64,000 nucleotides of DNA from Sphingomonas mali NBRC 15500. GTDB lineage: Bacteria; Pseudomonadota; Alphaproteobacteria; Sphingomonadales; Sphingomonadaceae. Location of the stretch: positions 1 through 64,000 of the forward strand of contig NZ_BCYX01000008.1 in NCBI RefSeq assembly GCF_001598415.1, given 5' to 3'. This document shows, in pieces, positions 34,255 to 41,952 of the stretch. Made by a program: the position numbers and the translations under genes. The notes under the pieces are model-generated. The model was not told where the DNA came from. It ran no database searches and worked only from the letters and a program-made list of their open reading frames with translations. Numbering within the stretch: the stretch's first letter is position 1; each line of letters begins with the position of its first letter.

Positions 34255-34881
34255 ATGGTTGACGTGCGATCGACGCTGGCGGGATTGGCTGACGAGGCAG
34301 GGACCAGCCTTGCCTGGCTGTCGCGCGCGCTCGGGCGCAACGACGCCTATCTGCAGCAGTTCGTGAAGCGCGGAACGCCGCGGCGGCTCGATGAGGAGGA
34401 TCGGCGCTGGCTCGCCGCTTATTTCAATGTCGACGAACGCGCATTGGGTGGGACTGCCGGCGGCGCCGCGACGATGGTAGCGGTGCGGCGGATCGACGCG
34501 GAGGCGCATGCCGGCGCCGGTGGGCTGGTCGAGGATGACCGCAATGGCGGGGAAGAGCGGATCGATCCGCGCGTGGTGGCGCGACTGGGCGTGTCACCCG
34601 CGGCATTGACGATGATCACCGCGCATGGCGATTCGATGGAGCCGCTGATTCATGACGGCGACGCTCTGTTCGTCGACATGACCGATCGCCGCTTGTCGTC
34701 GCGTCCCGGCATCTTCGTGATCCGGTTGGACGATGCGTTGCTGGTGAAGCGCGTCGCGCGGATCGGGCTGGAGGTCCAGGTGACCAGCGACAACCCCGCT
34801 GCCCCGCTCATCGCGCCGGTCCGTGCCGACCGCGTGGCGGTGATCGGCCGCGTCGTGCGGCTCGCGCGTTCTTTACGTTAG
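34255..34881 (+). CDS. S24-family (LexA/CI-like) repressor
   Basis: 208 residues. An N-terminal DNA-binding region (TSLAWLSRALGRNDAYLQQFVKRG) precedes an S24 peptidase domain with the nucleophile Ser127 in HGDSMEPLIHDGD and general-base Lys165 in LLVKRVAR, the dyad of LexA and phage repressors. It may self-cleave upon RecA-ssDNA activation, though the scissile Ala-Gly was not confirmed. ATG 34255 is used; 34243 is an alternative. The stop overlaps the minus-strand stop of the next gene (TTAG). No phage genes are nearby, so a chromosomal stress regulator is as likely as a prophage remnant. Confidence 0.8.
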   Translation: MVDVRSTLAGLADEAGTSLAWLSRALGRNDAYLQQFVKRGTPRRLDEEDRRWLAAYFNVDERALGGTAGGAATMVAVRRIDAEAHAGAGGLVEDDRNGGEERIDPRVVARLGVSPAALTMITAHGDSMEPLIHDGDALFVDMTDRRLSSRPGIFVIRLDDALLVKRVARIGLEVQVTSDNPAAPLIAPVRADRVAVIGRVVRLARSLR

Positions 34882-35060
34882 CGCCGGCGGTCGATCAGGA
34901 AGATGATCGTCGCGGCGATCGCGCCGCCGGTGCCGCCGATCAGCACCCCCAATGTCGTCTGCCCATAAAGCACGCCGGCGACGGCGCCGCCGATCAGTCC
35001 AAGCGCGAGCAGGCATCCGCCAGCGGCGGGAGCGGTCGATTTCGGCGGATTCGGTCTCAT
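34878..35060 (-). CDS. Small two-helix membrane protein
   Basis: 60 residues: a short basic/proline start (MRPNPPKSTAPAAGG) then two hydrophobic segments (CLLALGLIGGAVAGVLY and LGVLIGGTGGAIAATIIF) ending in DRRR. Function is unknown. It is convergent with the S24 gene, their stop codons overlapping as TTAG. Its start is 178 bases from the divergent gene at 35239. Confidence 0.55.
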   Translation of the reverse strand: MRPNPPKSTAPAAGGCLLALGLIGGAVAGVLYGQTTLGVLIGGTGGAIAATIIFLIDRRR

Positions 35061-35190
35061 GTCCGCTGCCTGCCATGTTCCAGTATCGGACGCCAGTGCC
35101 CCGACATGGGACAGGTGGGGCAGTCATATGCGTCGTGGTGCACGGCGGTTTACCACTGCCTTCCGCCGATTCCCGACGATCGCTTCGGGG

Positions 35191-35206
35191 TGGCACGCGC
35201 CTTGTA
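35191..35206 (+). promoter_or_regulatory. Candidate sigma-54-type promoter
   Basis: TGGCACGCGCCTTGTA differs from the -24/-12 consensus TGGCACG-N4-TTGCA only at the -12 C. The implied start site is near 35216, about 23 bases before the gene at 35239. It is a pattern match only. Confidence 0.35.
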
Positions 35207-35238
35207 ACGATCGGGTGCTGGCCAGTTCGGAGTATCGC

Positions 35239-35445
35239 ATGCACCTCTATCTCGCTGATCGCTCGTCGGTGGACGCTGCGCAGGAGCTGATGGCGACGTT
35301 CGGCGACGATGCCGGGTTCGAGGCGGCCGCGCGTGCCGACAAGAGCCGCGACCTCGGCAACCACGTCAATTTCTGCCGCTGGCGCCAGATCGAGCGGCTG
35401 ATCGTGCTGATGTCGCAGGGCCGCGCGGTGGGCACCGTCCACTAG
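35239..35445 (+). CDS. Small conserved sphingomonad protein (DUF6961-like)
   Basis: 68 residues. MHLYLADRSS, ELMATFGDDAGFEAAARADKS and NFCRWRQIERLI are blocks I recall from small sphingomonad-restricted proteins of the DUF6961 type; the assignment rests on memory and is uncertain. It has no membrane segment or known catalytic motif. A longer upstream frame from 35059 is rejected, since the conserved block starts at 35239. A sigma-54-like sequence precedes it. Confidence 0.6.
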   Translation: MHLYLADRSSVDAAQELMATFGDDAGFEAAARADKSRDLGNHVNFCRWRQIERLIVLMSQGRAVGTVH

Positions 35446-35532
35446 GGGTCCTAATCCAAATCAGGCCGTTTCTGCGGGAGATTGTTTCGGGTTCGTTGGT
35501 TTCTGCTTTCAGGAAGCCAAAAACGAGGCCTG

Positions 35533-37308
35533 ATGACCACACCCCAATATCTGTCGATCGCCCTCCTCGTTGCGATGATGGCGATGTTCGTCTGGGGACG
35601 CTTCCGCTACGATATCACCGCGATGCTGGCGCTGCTCGCGGGGCTGGCGCTCGGCATCGTCACGCCCAAGGCGGCATTCACCGGTTTTTCCGACGACATC
35701 GTGATCATCGTCGGCTCGGCGCTGGTGATTTCGGCCGCAGTGCAGCGGTCGGGGATGGTCGAGCGCGCGCTGAGTCTGATTGCCGGTCGCGTCACCCGGA
35801 TTCGCACTCAATTGTTCGTACTGACTGCCTCGGTCGGCGTGACCTCCGCGCTGGTCAAGAATGTCGGCGCACTGGCGATGCTCATGCCCGCGGCGTTCCA
35901 GATGGCGAAGAAGAACAAGGCCTCGCCGTCAGTGTTCCTGATGCCGATGTCGTTCGCCTCGCTGCTCGGCGGACTGATGACCCTGGTCGGCACCTCGCCC
36001 AATATCATCGTCAGCCGCGTGCGGCAGGACATGGTCGGCCAGCCGTTCCGCATGTTCGACTATTTTCCGACCGGCTTCGGCCTGCTGGTGATCGGCCTGA
36101 TCTTCCTGCGCTTCGGCTATCGGCTGCTTCCGCGCGATCGGCGCGGCGTGCCGACGATGGGCGAGGCGCTCGATATCCAGGATTACGTCACCGAAGTGAC
36201 GATCGGCGGAGGCTCGCCGGCGATCGACGAGACGGTCGACCAGTTCACCGATCGCCATGATGGCGACGTCACCGTCACCAGCGTGATGCGCGCCGGCATG
36301 CGCAGCGAGCCACGGCCGTGGATGACCTTGCGCGAAGGGGACACGCTGATCCTGGGCGGCGAGCCCGACGTGCTCGAACGCGTCATCGCCACCAACAAGT
36401 TCGCGCTCGCCGGCTCCGAGCGCGACGTGCCTGAAGATCGCAAGGATGACGAGGTCGGTGTCATTGAGGCGGTGATCGCGACCAACTCGCCATTGATCGG
36501 CCGCACCGCCAGCCGGATGCAATTGCAGCGGCGGCTCGGCATCAACCTGATCGCGGTGTCGCGCGAAGGCGAGCGGCTGACGCATCGGCTGGGTGGTACC
36601 GTGCTGCGCGCGGGCGATGTCGTCGTGCTGCAGGGGCCGCTCAGCCTGCTGCCCGAACGCCTGGCGGAACTCGGCGCGTTGCCGCTGGCCGAGCGCGCGC
36701 TCCGGCTCGGCAATTCGGGCAGGGGAGTGTTGCCGGTGGCGATCCTGGCGGTGGCGATGATCGCGACGGCGACAGGCTATGTGCCCGTGGCAGTGGCGTT
36801 CTTTGCCGCCGCAGCGTTGATCCTCGCGGTCGGCGCGCTGCCGCTCGCAGAGGCCTATGCCAGTGTCGAATGGCCGATCCTGATCATGCTCGGCGCGCTG
36901 ATCCCGGTCAGCGATACGTTGCGGACGACCGGCGCGTCACAAATCCTGGCGACCTGGCTCGCACATGTCGCCGCCGGGCTGCCTCCCTGGGGCGCGGTCG
37001 CGCTGATCCTGGTCGCGGCGATGGCGGTGACGCCGTTCCTCAACAATGCCGCGACGGTGCTGGTAATGGCGCCGATCGCCGCGGTGTTCGCACACGATCT
37101 CGGCTATCGGCCGGAAGCGTTCCTGATCGCCACCGCGATGGGCGCGGGATGCGATTTCCTCACCCCGATCGGGCATCAGTGCAATACCTTGGTCTTCGGC
37201 CCTGGCGGGTACAAGTTCGGCGACTATGCCAGGCTGGGCGCGCCGCTATCGCTGCTGGTGGTGCTGGTCGGCACGCCGCTGATCCTGATGACCTGGCCGC
37301 TGCATTGA
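35533..37308 (+). CDS. SLC13-family permease with TrkA-C domains
   Basis: 591 residues. Multiple N-terminal membrane segments with the DASS-type GLVGTSPNII-like turn (here TLVGTSPNIIVSR), then a central cytoplasmic part (about residues 210-395) with two TrkA-C-type repeats (SVMRAGMRSEPRPWMTLREGD, VSREGERLTHRLGG), followed by more membrane segments with NNAATVLVMAP and DFLTPIGHQCNT. Such proteins carry divalent anions or dicarboxylates (sulfate, citrate, succinate); the substrate is unknown. ATG at 35533 follows AACGAGGCC. It stands alone. Confidence 0.87.
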   Translation: MTTPQYLSIALLVAMMAMFVWGRFRYDITAMLALLAGLALGIVTPKAAFTGFSDDIVIIVGSALVISAAVQRSGMVERALSLIAGRVTRIRTQLFVLTASVGVTSALVKNVGALAMLMPAAFQMAKKNKASPSVFLMPMSFASLLGGLMTLVGTSPNIIVSRVRQDMVGQPFRMFDYFPTGFGLLVIGLIFLRFGYRLLPRDRRGVPTMGEALDIQDYVTEVTIGGGSPAIDETVDQFTDRHDGDVTVTSVMRAGMRSEPRPWMTLREGDTLILGGEPDVLERVIATNKFALAGSERDVPEDRKDDEVGVIEAVIATNSPLIGRTASRMQLQRRLGINLIAVSREGERLTHRLGGTVLRAGDVVVLQGPLSLLPERLAELGALPLAERALRLGNSGRGVLPVAILAVAMIATATGYVPVAVAFFAAAALILAVGALPLAEAYASVEWPILIMLGALIPVSDTLRTTGASQILATWLAHVAAGLPPWGAVALILVAAMAVTPFLNNAATVLVMAPIAAVFAHDLGYRPEAFLIATAMGAGCDFLTPIGHQCNTLVFGPGGYKFGDYARLGAPLSLLVVLVGTPLILMTWPLH

Positions 37309-37406
37309 GGCGATCGGACGCGTCGTTTCCCGCCAATACGCCGATCGCGTAACGACTTACCCCAGTCCTTCCCGGCGTGTCGCCGAGTCGATTCTGGGAG
37401 GACGTC

Positions 37407-37976
37407 ATGCGCAAATCATGGGTGTTGCTCGGCGTGGTGATCGCCGCGCCCGCGCTGGCGGTCGCGACTCCGGCCAGCGATTTCGCGCCACAACCCTTGC
37501 CCGGCACCAGGGCGTCGCTCGATCCTTATCTGGCGGGGTCGGTGATCTACGACCGTGTCGTGCCCTTCGCTCCGACCGCGAGTACCCCCGGCCCGCGCGG
37601 GACCGTCCAGGTCCGCATCCTCAAGCGGGCCAGCGGGACGCTCGATTTCTATTGGCGCGTCACCAATGACGCCGGCTCGACCGCGCCGATCACCACAGCG
37701 CAGGTCCGCGGGTTTCCTCAGATCGGCTATGACGCCAATTGGCGGATCGACGGCGCCTCGGGTGCCGCGCCGCAGACGATCGCCGGGGCCATCAATCAAA
37801 ACGTCTGGGTGCTCGCGTTCCAGTTCGGCCAGCCGATCGCGCCGGGCCAGTCGTCACGCTTCTTCTTCATCTCGTCGGGCTATCATTCCTGGGTTCCCGA
37901 CCCGCACACGTCGCCGCGGATTCGGAGTCCCGGCACGGCCGGCCTCGACGTGCCGACGCCCTTGCCGCGGCCCTGA
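37407..37976 (+). CDS. Secreted protein of unknown function
   Basis: 189 residues with a signal peptide (MRKSWVLLGVVIAAPALAVATPASD). The mature part is rich in Pro, Gly and aromatic residues, with beta-strand-like pieces such as VQVRILKRASGTLDFYWRV and FRFFFISSGYHSW. No recognised domain. GGGAGG lies 5 bases before ATG 37407. The downstream hairpin at 37987-38011 marks the end of the transcript. A periplasmic beta-sandwich is a plausible fold, not a claim of function. Confidence 0.6.
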   Translation: MRKSWVLLGVVIAAPALAVATPASDFAPQPLPGTRASLDPYLAGSVIYDRVVPFAPTASTPGPRGTVQVRILKRASGTLDFYWRVTNDAGSTAPITTAQVRGFPQIGYDANWRIDGASGAAPQTIAGAINQNVWVLAFQFGQPIAPGQSSRFFFISSGYHSWVPDPHTSPRIRSPGTAGLDVPTPLPRP

Positions 37977-37986
37977 TTTGGGGGAA

Positions 37987-38011
37987 GGCCCTCCCCGGTC
38001 CGGGGAGGGCC
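37987..38011. terminator. Strong hairpin between convergent genes
   Basis: GGCCCTCCCC-ggtcc-GGGGAGGGCC is a perfect ten-base stem lying between the secreted-protein stop (37976) and the opposing aldehyde dehydrogenase stop (38026). There is no T-run. Confidence 0.6.
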
Positions 38012-38025
38012 TGATGCTCAGGACA

Positions 38026-39450
38026 CTAGGCCGGTTCGCCGACGATCGTCTTCAATTCCATGAAGTCGGCGATGCCGTATTTGCCGCCTTCGCGGCCATT
38101 GCCCGATTGCTTGTAGCCGCCGAATGGCGTGCCGCCGCCGCCTGCCCAGGCGTTGATCGTCACTAGCCCGGCGCGCAGCTTCGGTGCGACCTTCGCCGCC
38201 TCGGCGGGATCGCCCGAGATCGTCGCCGACAAGCCGTAATCGGTGTCGTTGGCCATCTCGACCGCGTCGTCGGCGTCGGTATACTTGGTGATCGTCGCGA
38301 CCGGTCCGAACGTCTCCTCGCGATAGATGCGCATGTCGGGCGTCACATCGGTAAGCAGGGTTGGCTTGACGAAGAAGCCGGCATTGCGGCCGTCGGGGCG
38401 GCCGGTGCCGCCGGTGACCAGCGTCGCGCCCTCGTCGATCGCCGATTGGATCAGCCCCTGGATCTTCTCGTACTGCGCCTTGTTGACGACCGGGCCGATA
38501 TGCGCGCCCATCACAGAGGCGGCGTCGACCTGGGTCGCTTCCATGATCCCCTTCACCACGTTGGTGGCGTCCGCGACCTGGCTTTCATGAACCAGCAGAC
38601 GGGTAGGCGCGATGCAGCTCTGGCCGCTATTCGCCAGCACGCCGGCAATCGTCGGCGGCAGCACTTCGGGCAAATTGGCGCCCTTGAGCACCAAATTTGG
38701 TGCCTTGCCGCCCAGTTCCTGGTGGACCCGCTTGACGGTCGGGGCGGCGGCCTGCGCCACGGCAACGCCTGCACGGGTCGACCCGGTGAAGCTCACCATG
38801 TCGACGTCTTTGTGACTCGATAAGGCGGCACCGACCCCTGGACCGTTGCCATTGACCAAGTTGAACACCCCCGCAGGGACACCCGCCTTGTCGAGAATCT
38901 CGGCCAGGATCACGGCATTGCCCGGTGCTTCCTCGGAAGGCTTGAGCACCATCGTATCGCCGGCGGCGAGCGCGGGGGCGACCTTGGCGCAGATCTGGTT
39001 GAGCGGCCAGTTCCACGGCGTGATCATGGCCACCACGCCGACCGGCTCATGGACGACGCGGTTCTTGCCGACGCGCTCCTCGAACTCGAATTCCTTGAGC
39101 GCTGCGAGCGTGCCGATGAAATAGCCGAGGCCGGCAGGCGCCTGCGCCATCTGGGCGAAGCCGATCGGCGCGCCCATTTCCTCGCTGGTCGCCGCCGCCA
39201 GGTCGGGGATGCGTGCCTTATACTCCTCGATGATCCGCTCGAGCAGCGCGATGCGGTCGTTGACCGAGGTCTGCGAATAGCTCCTGAACGCCTTCTTGGC
39301 CGCGGCCACGGCCTTGTCGACGTCAGCCTTCGATCCCAGCATGATCTCGCTGACCGGCTGTTCGGTCGACGGATCGATCACTTCGTGGCGAATGCCGCCC
39401 TCGCTATCGACCCACTGGCCGTCGATATAATGCTTCAGGTAGCTCTTCAT
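38026..39450 (-). CDS. NAD(P)-dependent aldehyde dehydrogenase
   Basis: 474 residues. GFTGST-type nucleotide site (here VSFTGSTRAGVAVAQ), catalytic Glu in VHQELGGKAPNLVL and nucleophilic cysteine in NSGQSCIAPTRLLV are all in order, and the C-terminal ...YGIADFMELKTIVGE is typical. It oxidises an aldehyde to an acid; substrate class is not determined. ATG 39450 follows a GGAGGCGAGG ribosome binding site on the minus strand. The qor gene is divergent, 122 bases away. Confidence 0.92.
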   Translation of the reverse strand: MKSYLKHYIDGQWVDSEGGIRHEVIDPSTEQPVSEIMLGSKADVDKAVAAAKKAFRSYSQTSVNDRIALLERIIEEYKARIPDLAAATSEEMGAPIGFAQMAQAPAGLGYFIGTLAALKEFEFEERVGKNRVVHEPVGVVAMITPWNWPLNQICAKVAPALAAGDTMVLKPSEEAPGNAVILAEILDKAGVPAGVFNLVNGNGPGVGAALSSHKDVDMVSFTGSTRAGVAVAQAAAPTVKRVHQELGGKAPNLVLKGANLPEVLPPTIAGVLANSGQSCIAPTRLLVHESQVADATNVVKGIMEATQVDAASVMGAHIGPVVNKAQYEKIQGLIQSAIDEGATLVTGGTGRPDGRNAGFFVKPTLLTDVTPDMRIYREETFGPVATITKYTDADDAVEMANDTDYGLSATISGDPAEAAKVAPKLRAGLVTINAWAGGGGTPFGGYKQSGNGREGGKYGIADFMELKTIVGEPA

Positions 39451-39572
39451 CCTCGCCTCCGCGTTTTTCAAATATCGGGTATGGTGTGCGCTTAGATGGC
39501 GCGCCGCGAGGTAGGTTGCAACCCGAAACGAGACTCCCCAGTTGATGGCTCGTCGCAACGGGAGAACGGGAC

Positions 39573-40547
39573 ATGGCACGCGTCGCACGGATCGAACAGC
39601 ATGGTGGTCCGGAAGTGATCCAATGGGTCGATGTCGACCTGCCCGATCCCGGTCCAGGCGAGGTTCGAATTCGGTCTACGGCGGTCGGCCTCAACTTCAT
39701 CGAAATCTATCAGCGCACCGGTCTCTACCCGCTCAAGCTGCCGAGCGGCCTCGGCACCGAGAGTGTCGGCGTGGTCGAGGCACTGGGCGAGGGCGTCACC
39801 GACGTCGCGGTGGGCGATCGCGTCGGGACGTTTGGCCCAACCATCGGCAGCTATGCCACGCATCGCAACCTGCTCGCCGAAAACCTGATCAAATTGCCCG
39901 ACGGCGTCGACGATCGCACCGCGGCAGCGATCCTGCTCAAGGGCGGCACGACCGAATTCCTGATCGAACGCTGCGCCAGGGTGCAACCCGGCTGGACCGT
40001 TTTGGTTCACGCCGCTGCGGGCGGGGTCGGACATCTCGCGGTCGGTTGGCTGAAAGCGATCGGCGCGACAGTCATCGGCACCGTTGGATCGTCCGACAAG
40101 GCCGAGCGCGCGCGCCGCGCCGGCGCCGATCACGTCATCCAGTATCGCGAGCATGACATCGCCGAAAGCGTGCGCGAGGTCACCGGCGGCGCGGGCGTCG
40201 AGGTCGTCCTCGACGGCGTCGGCGCGGCGACCTGGGAAGCGTCGCTCAAGTCGACCAAAAGGCGCGGGCTCATCGTCAGCTATGGCAATGCCAGCGGCCC
40301 GGTAACCGGCGTCGCGCTCAGCCAGCTCAACACCAACGGCTCGTTGTTCGTCACGCGGCCGACGATGTTCCATTATTACGCGACGAAGGAGGAGCGCGAC
40401 GCCGGCTTCGCGCGCGTGTTCGAAATGCTGGCCAAGGGCGCGATCAGCCCGGAGATCGGCCAGACCTTCGCGCTTGAGGATGCGGCCGAGGCGCATCGCC
40501 AGCTCGAGGCCGGCAAGACCGAAGGGGCGTCGGTGCTGCTGCCCTGA
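39573..40547 (+). CDS. qor: NADPH:quinone oxidoreductase (zeta-crystallin-like)
   Basis: 324 residues, medium-chain dehydrogenase/reductase fold without the zinc-binding residues of alcohol dehydrogenases. The N-terminal GLNFIEIYQRTGLYPLKLPSG segment and the Rossmann motif VHAAAGGVGHLA are typical of Qor, which reduces quinones with NADPH in the cytosol. ATG at 39573 follows GGGAGAACGGGAC. It is divergent from the aldehyde dehydrogenase, so the two may share control of aldehyde/quinone stress. Confidence 0.9.
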   Translation: MARVARIEQHGGPEVIQWVDVDLPDPGPGEVRIRSTAVGLNFIEIYQRTGLYPLKLPSGLGTESVGVVEALGEGVTDVAVGDRVGTFGPTIGSYATHRNLLAENLIKLPDGVDDRTAAAILLKGGTTEFLIERCARVQPGWTVLVHAAAGGVGHLAVGWLKAIGATVIGTVGSSDKAERARRAGADHVIQYREHDIAESVREVTGGAGVEVVLDGVGAATWEASLKSTKRRGLIVSYGNASGPVTGVALSQLNTNGSLFVTRPTMFHYYATKEERDAGFARVFEMLAKGAISPEIGQTFALEDAAEAHRQLEAGKTEGASVLLP

Positions 40548-40550
40548 CCG

Positions 40551-41333
40551 TCACTGCTCGGATGGCTGCGGCCCGCTTTCGCTTTTATCGGCCTTTGCCG
40601 GCCTGAGCGTGAAGTCGATGCGGATCTTGACCCAGGCGCCGACCAGCACCTTGCCGCCGCGGCGCGGGGGACGGACGAGGAATTGCCACGCCGCCTCGCG
40701 CATCGCGCGGCCAAGCCCCGATCCAACCGGCGATTCGCCGAGCGACCGGCAATTGTCGACATGGAATTGCGGCATCGTCTGGCACGCGATCAATGCCCAG
40801 CTATTGGGTGGCGCGCCCTTGGGCAGATAGCCGTTGAGTTGCGCATCGGTCGGCTCGCGATACCATTCGGCATTGTAGAGCGGCTGGCCGCCGGGGCCTT
40901 CGCCTGGTCCATAAGCGAGCTTGCTGTCGGTCCCGCTCTCAGCGCCATCGTCGTTGCTGGCACTCGACTTCAATTTGCTGATGTCGCTGGCGCCGAGCTG
41001 GATCGGCAGCACGCCGGGAAGCGCATTGGGAGGAGTCGGGACCTTGGGTGGCGTGATGACGGGCGGCATCGGCGGGATCGGCGTGATCTTTCCGGAAGCC
41101 TGCTTGGCCGCGGCGTGGGCCTTGGTGCGATGTTCGGGAGCGGTCGCCGCTTCCTTCTCGGATGGCGCAAGGCTGAAGCTCGTCGCGCGTCGTGGCTCGG
41201 GCTTGGGCCCCGGGACGAAATGCGGGCCGAACAGCACCAGCACCAGGATCAACAGCGCTTCGACGATAAGCGCCAGCACGAACGAGACGGTGCGGCGGCG
41301 GTCGGGCAAAGCGAAGGGCAGGGACAGCCGCAT
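40551..41333 (-). CDS. TonB-like proline-rich membrane-anchored protein
   Basis: 260 residues. One N-terminal membrane helix (TVSFVLALIVEALLILVLVLF) is followed by a Pro/Lys-rich linker (KITPIPPMPPVITPPKVPTPP) and a C-terminal globular region ending AWVKIRIDFTLRP. The overall plan resembles TonB (anchor, Pro-rich periplasmic spacer, C-terminal domain), but the canonical TonB YP motif and fold were not verified. It might couple energy to outer-membrane receptors such as the one at 43.7 kb or act in cell-envelope function. Convergent with qor. Confidence 0.6.
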   Translation of the reverse strand: MRLSLPFALPDRRRTVSFVLALIVEALLILVLVLFGPHFVPGPKPEPRRATSFSLAPSEKEAATAPEHRTKAHAAAKQASGKITPIPPMPPVITPPKVPTPPNALPGVLPIQLGASDISKLKSSASNDDGAESGTDSKLAYGPGEGPGGQPLYNAEWYREPTDAQLNGYLPKGAPPNSWALIACQTMPQFHVDNCRSLGESPVGSGLGRAMREAAWQFLVRPPRRGGKVLVGAWVKIRIDFTLRPAKADKSESGPQPSEQ

Positions 41334-41509
41334 TGGCGAGCCGCCTAGGAGGGCAAGTCTCGCGCGGCAACGGCTGATCGCTCGGTTCGTCGCATTCTGC
41401 GGTGCAGATCGAGTAATGGCGGCCAGTCTTTTGCGGTAGGCTGACAGGCGAAATGCCGATGCGCGTTGCCAGCGAACGGTTTTTCCGTGATTTTTCCGCT
41501 TGCGGCCGC

Positions 41510-41555
41510 GCTACAAATGTAGCACGCTACAAATGTAGCACGCTACATTTGTAGC
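41510..41555. promoter_or_regulatory. Three tandem BlaI-type operators
   Basis: GCTACAAATGTAGC at 41510-41523 and 41526-41539, and GCTACATTTGTAGC at 41542-41555, are palindromes spaced exactly 16 bases start to start. They lie directly upstream of the BlaI-type regulator at 41569 and resemble TACANNTGTA operators of the BlaI/CopY family. Confidence 0.85.
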
Positions 41556-41568
41556 CAAGAGGTGAGTC

Positions 41569-41952
41569 ATGCTTCCGCAATTGCCCCCGCGCGAACGTCA
41601 GATCGTCGACCTGCTCTATCAAGGCGGGTCGCGCACGGTGTCCGAGATCTGTGCCGCGCTACCCGATCCGCTGACCGGCTCGGCCGTCCGCGCGATGCTC
41701 AAGCGGCTCGAGGACAAGGGGTTCGTGTGCCGCGAAGATAGCGATCGCGGCTATGTCTATTCGCCGACCGTCCCGGACAATCAGGCGCGCCGAACCGCGC
41801 TCAGCCAGATCGTGCGGACCTTTTTCAAGGGATCGCCGGTCAGCGCGGCGAGTGCCCTGGTCGGCATGGCGGAGGAACTCGACACGAAAGAACTCGACGA
41901 GCTCGAAGCGGCGATCGCCCGCGCTCGCCAGGCGCGGGAGGACGGGAAATGA
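41569..41952 (+). CDS. BlaI/MecI/CopY-family repressor
   Basis: 127 residues with a winged-helix N-terminus (LPPRERQIVDLLYQGGSRTVSEICAAL) and a C-terminal dimerisation helix region. It would repress itself and the following M56 gene through the three GCTACAAATGTAGC-type operators. In beta-lactam systems the repressor is inactivated by its M56 partner's proteolysis. Its stop overlaps the ATG of that M56 gene (ATGA). The inducer here is not known. Confidence 0.9.
   Translation: MLPQLPPRERQIVDLLYQGGSRTVSEICAALPDPLTGSAVRAMLKRLEDKGFVCREDSDRGYVYSPTVPDNQARRTALSQIVRTFFKGSPVSAASALVGMAEELDTKELDELEAAIARARQAREDGK

Noticed and set aside
39451..39588. N-terminal extension of the aldehyde dehydrogenase
   Set aside because: ATG 39450 has a strong ribosome binding site and the extension has no similarity and overlaps the qor start.
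41510..41555. CRISPR-like short repeats
   Set aside because: The three units are 14-base palindromes with 2-base gaps, i.e. operators, not a repeat-spacer array.
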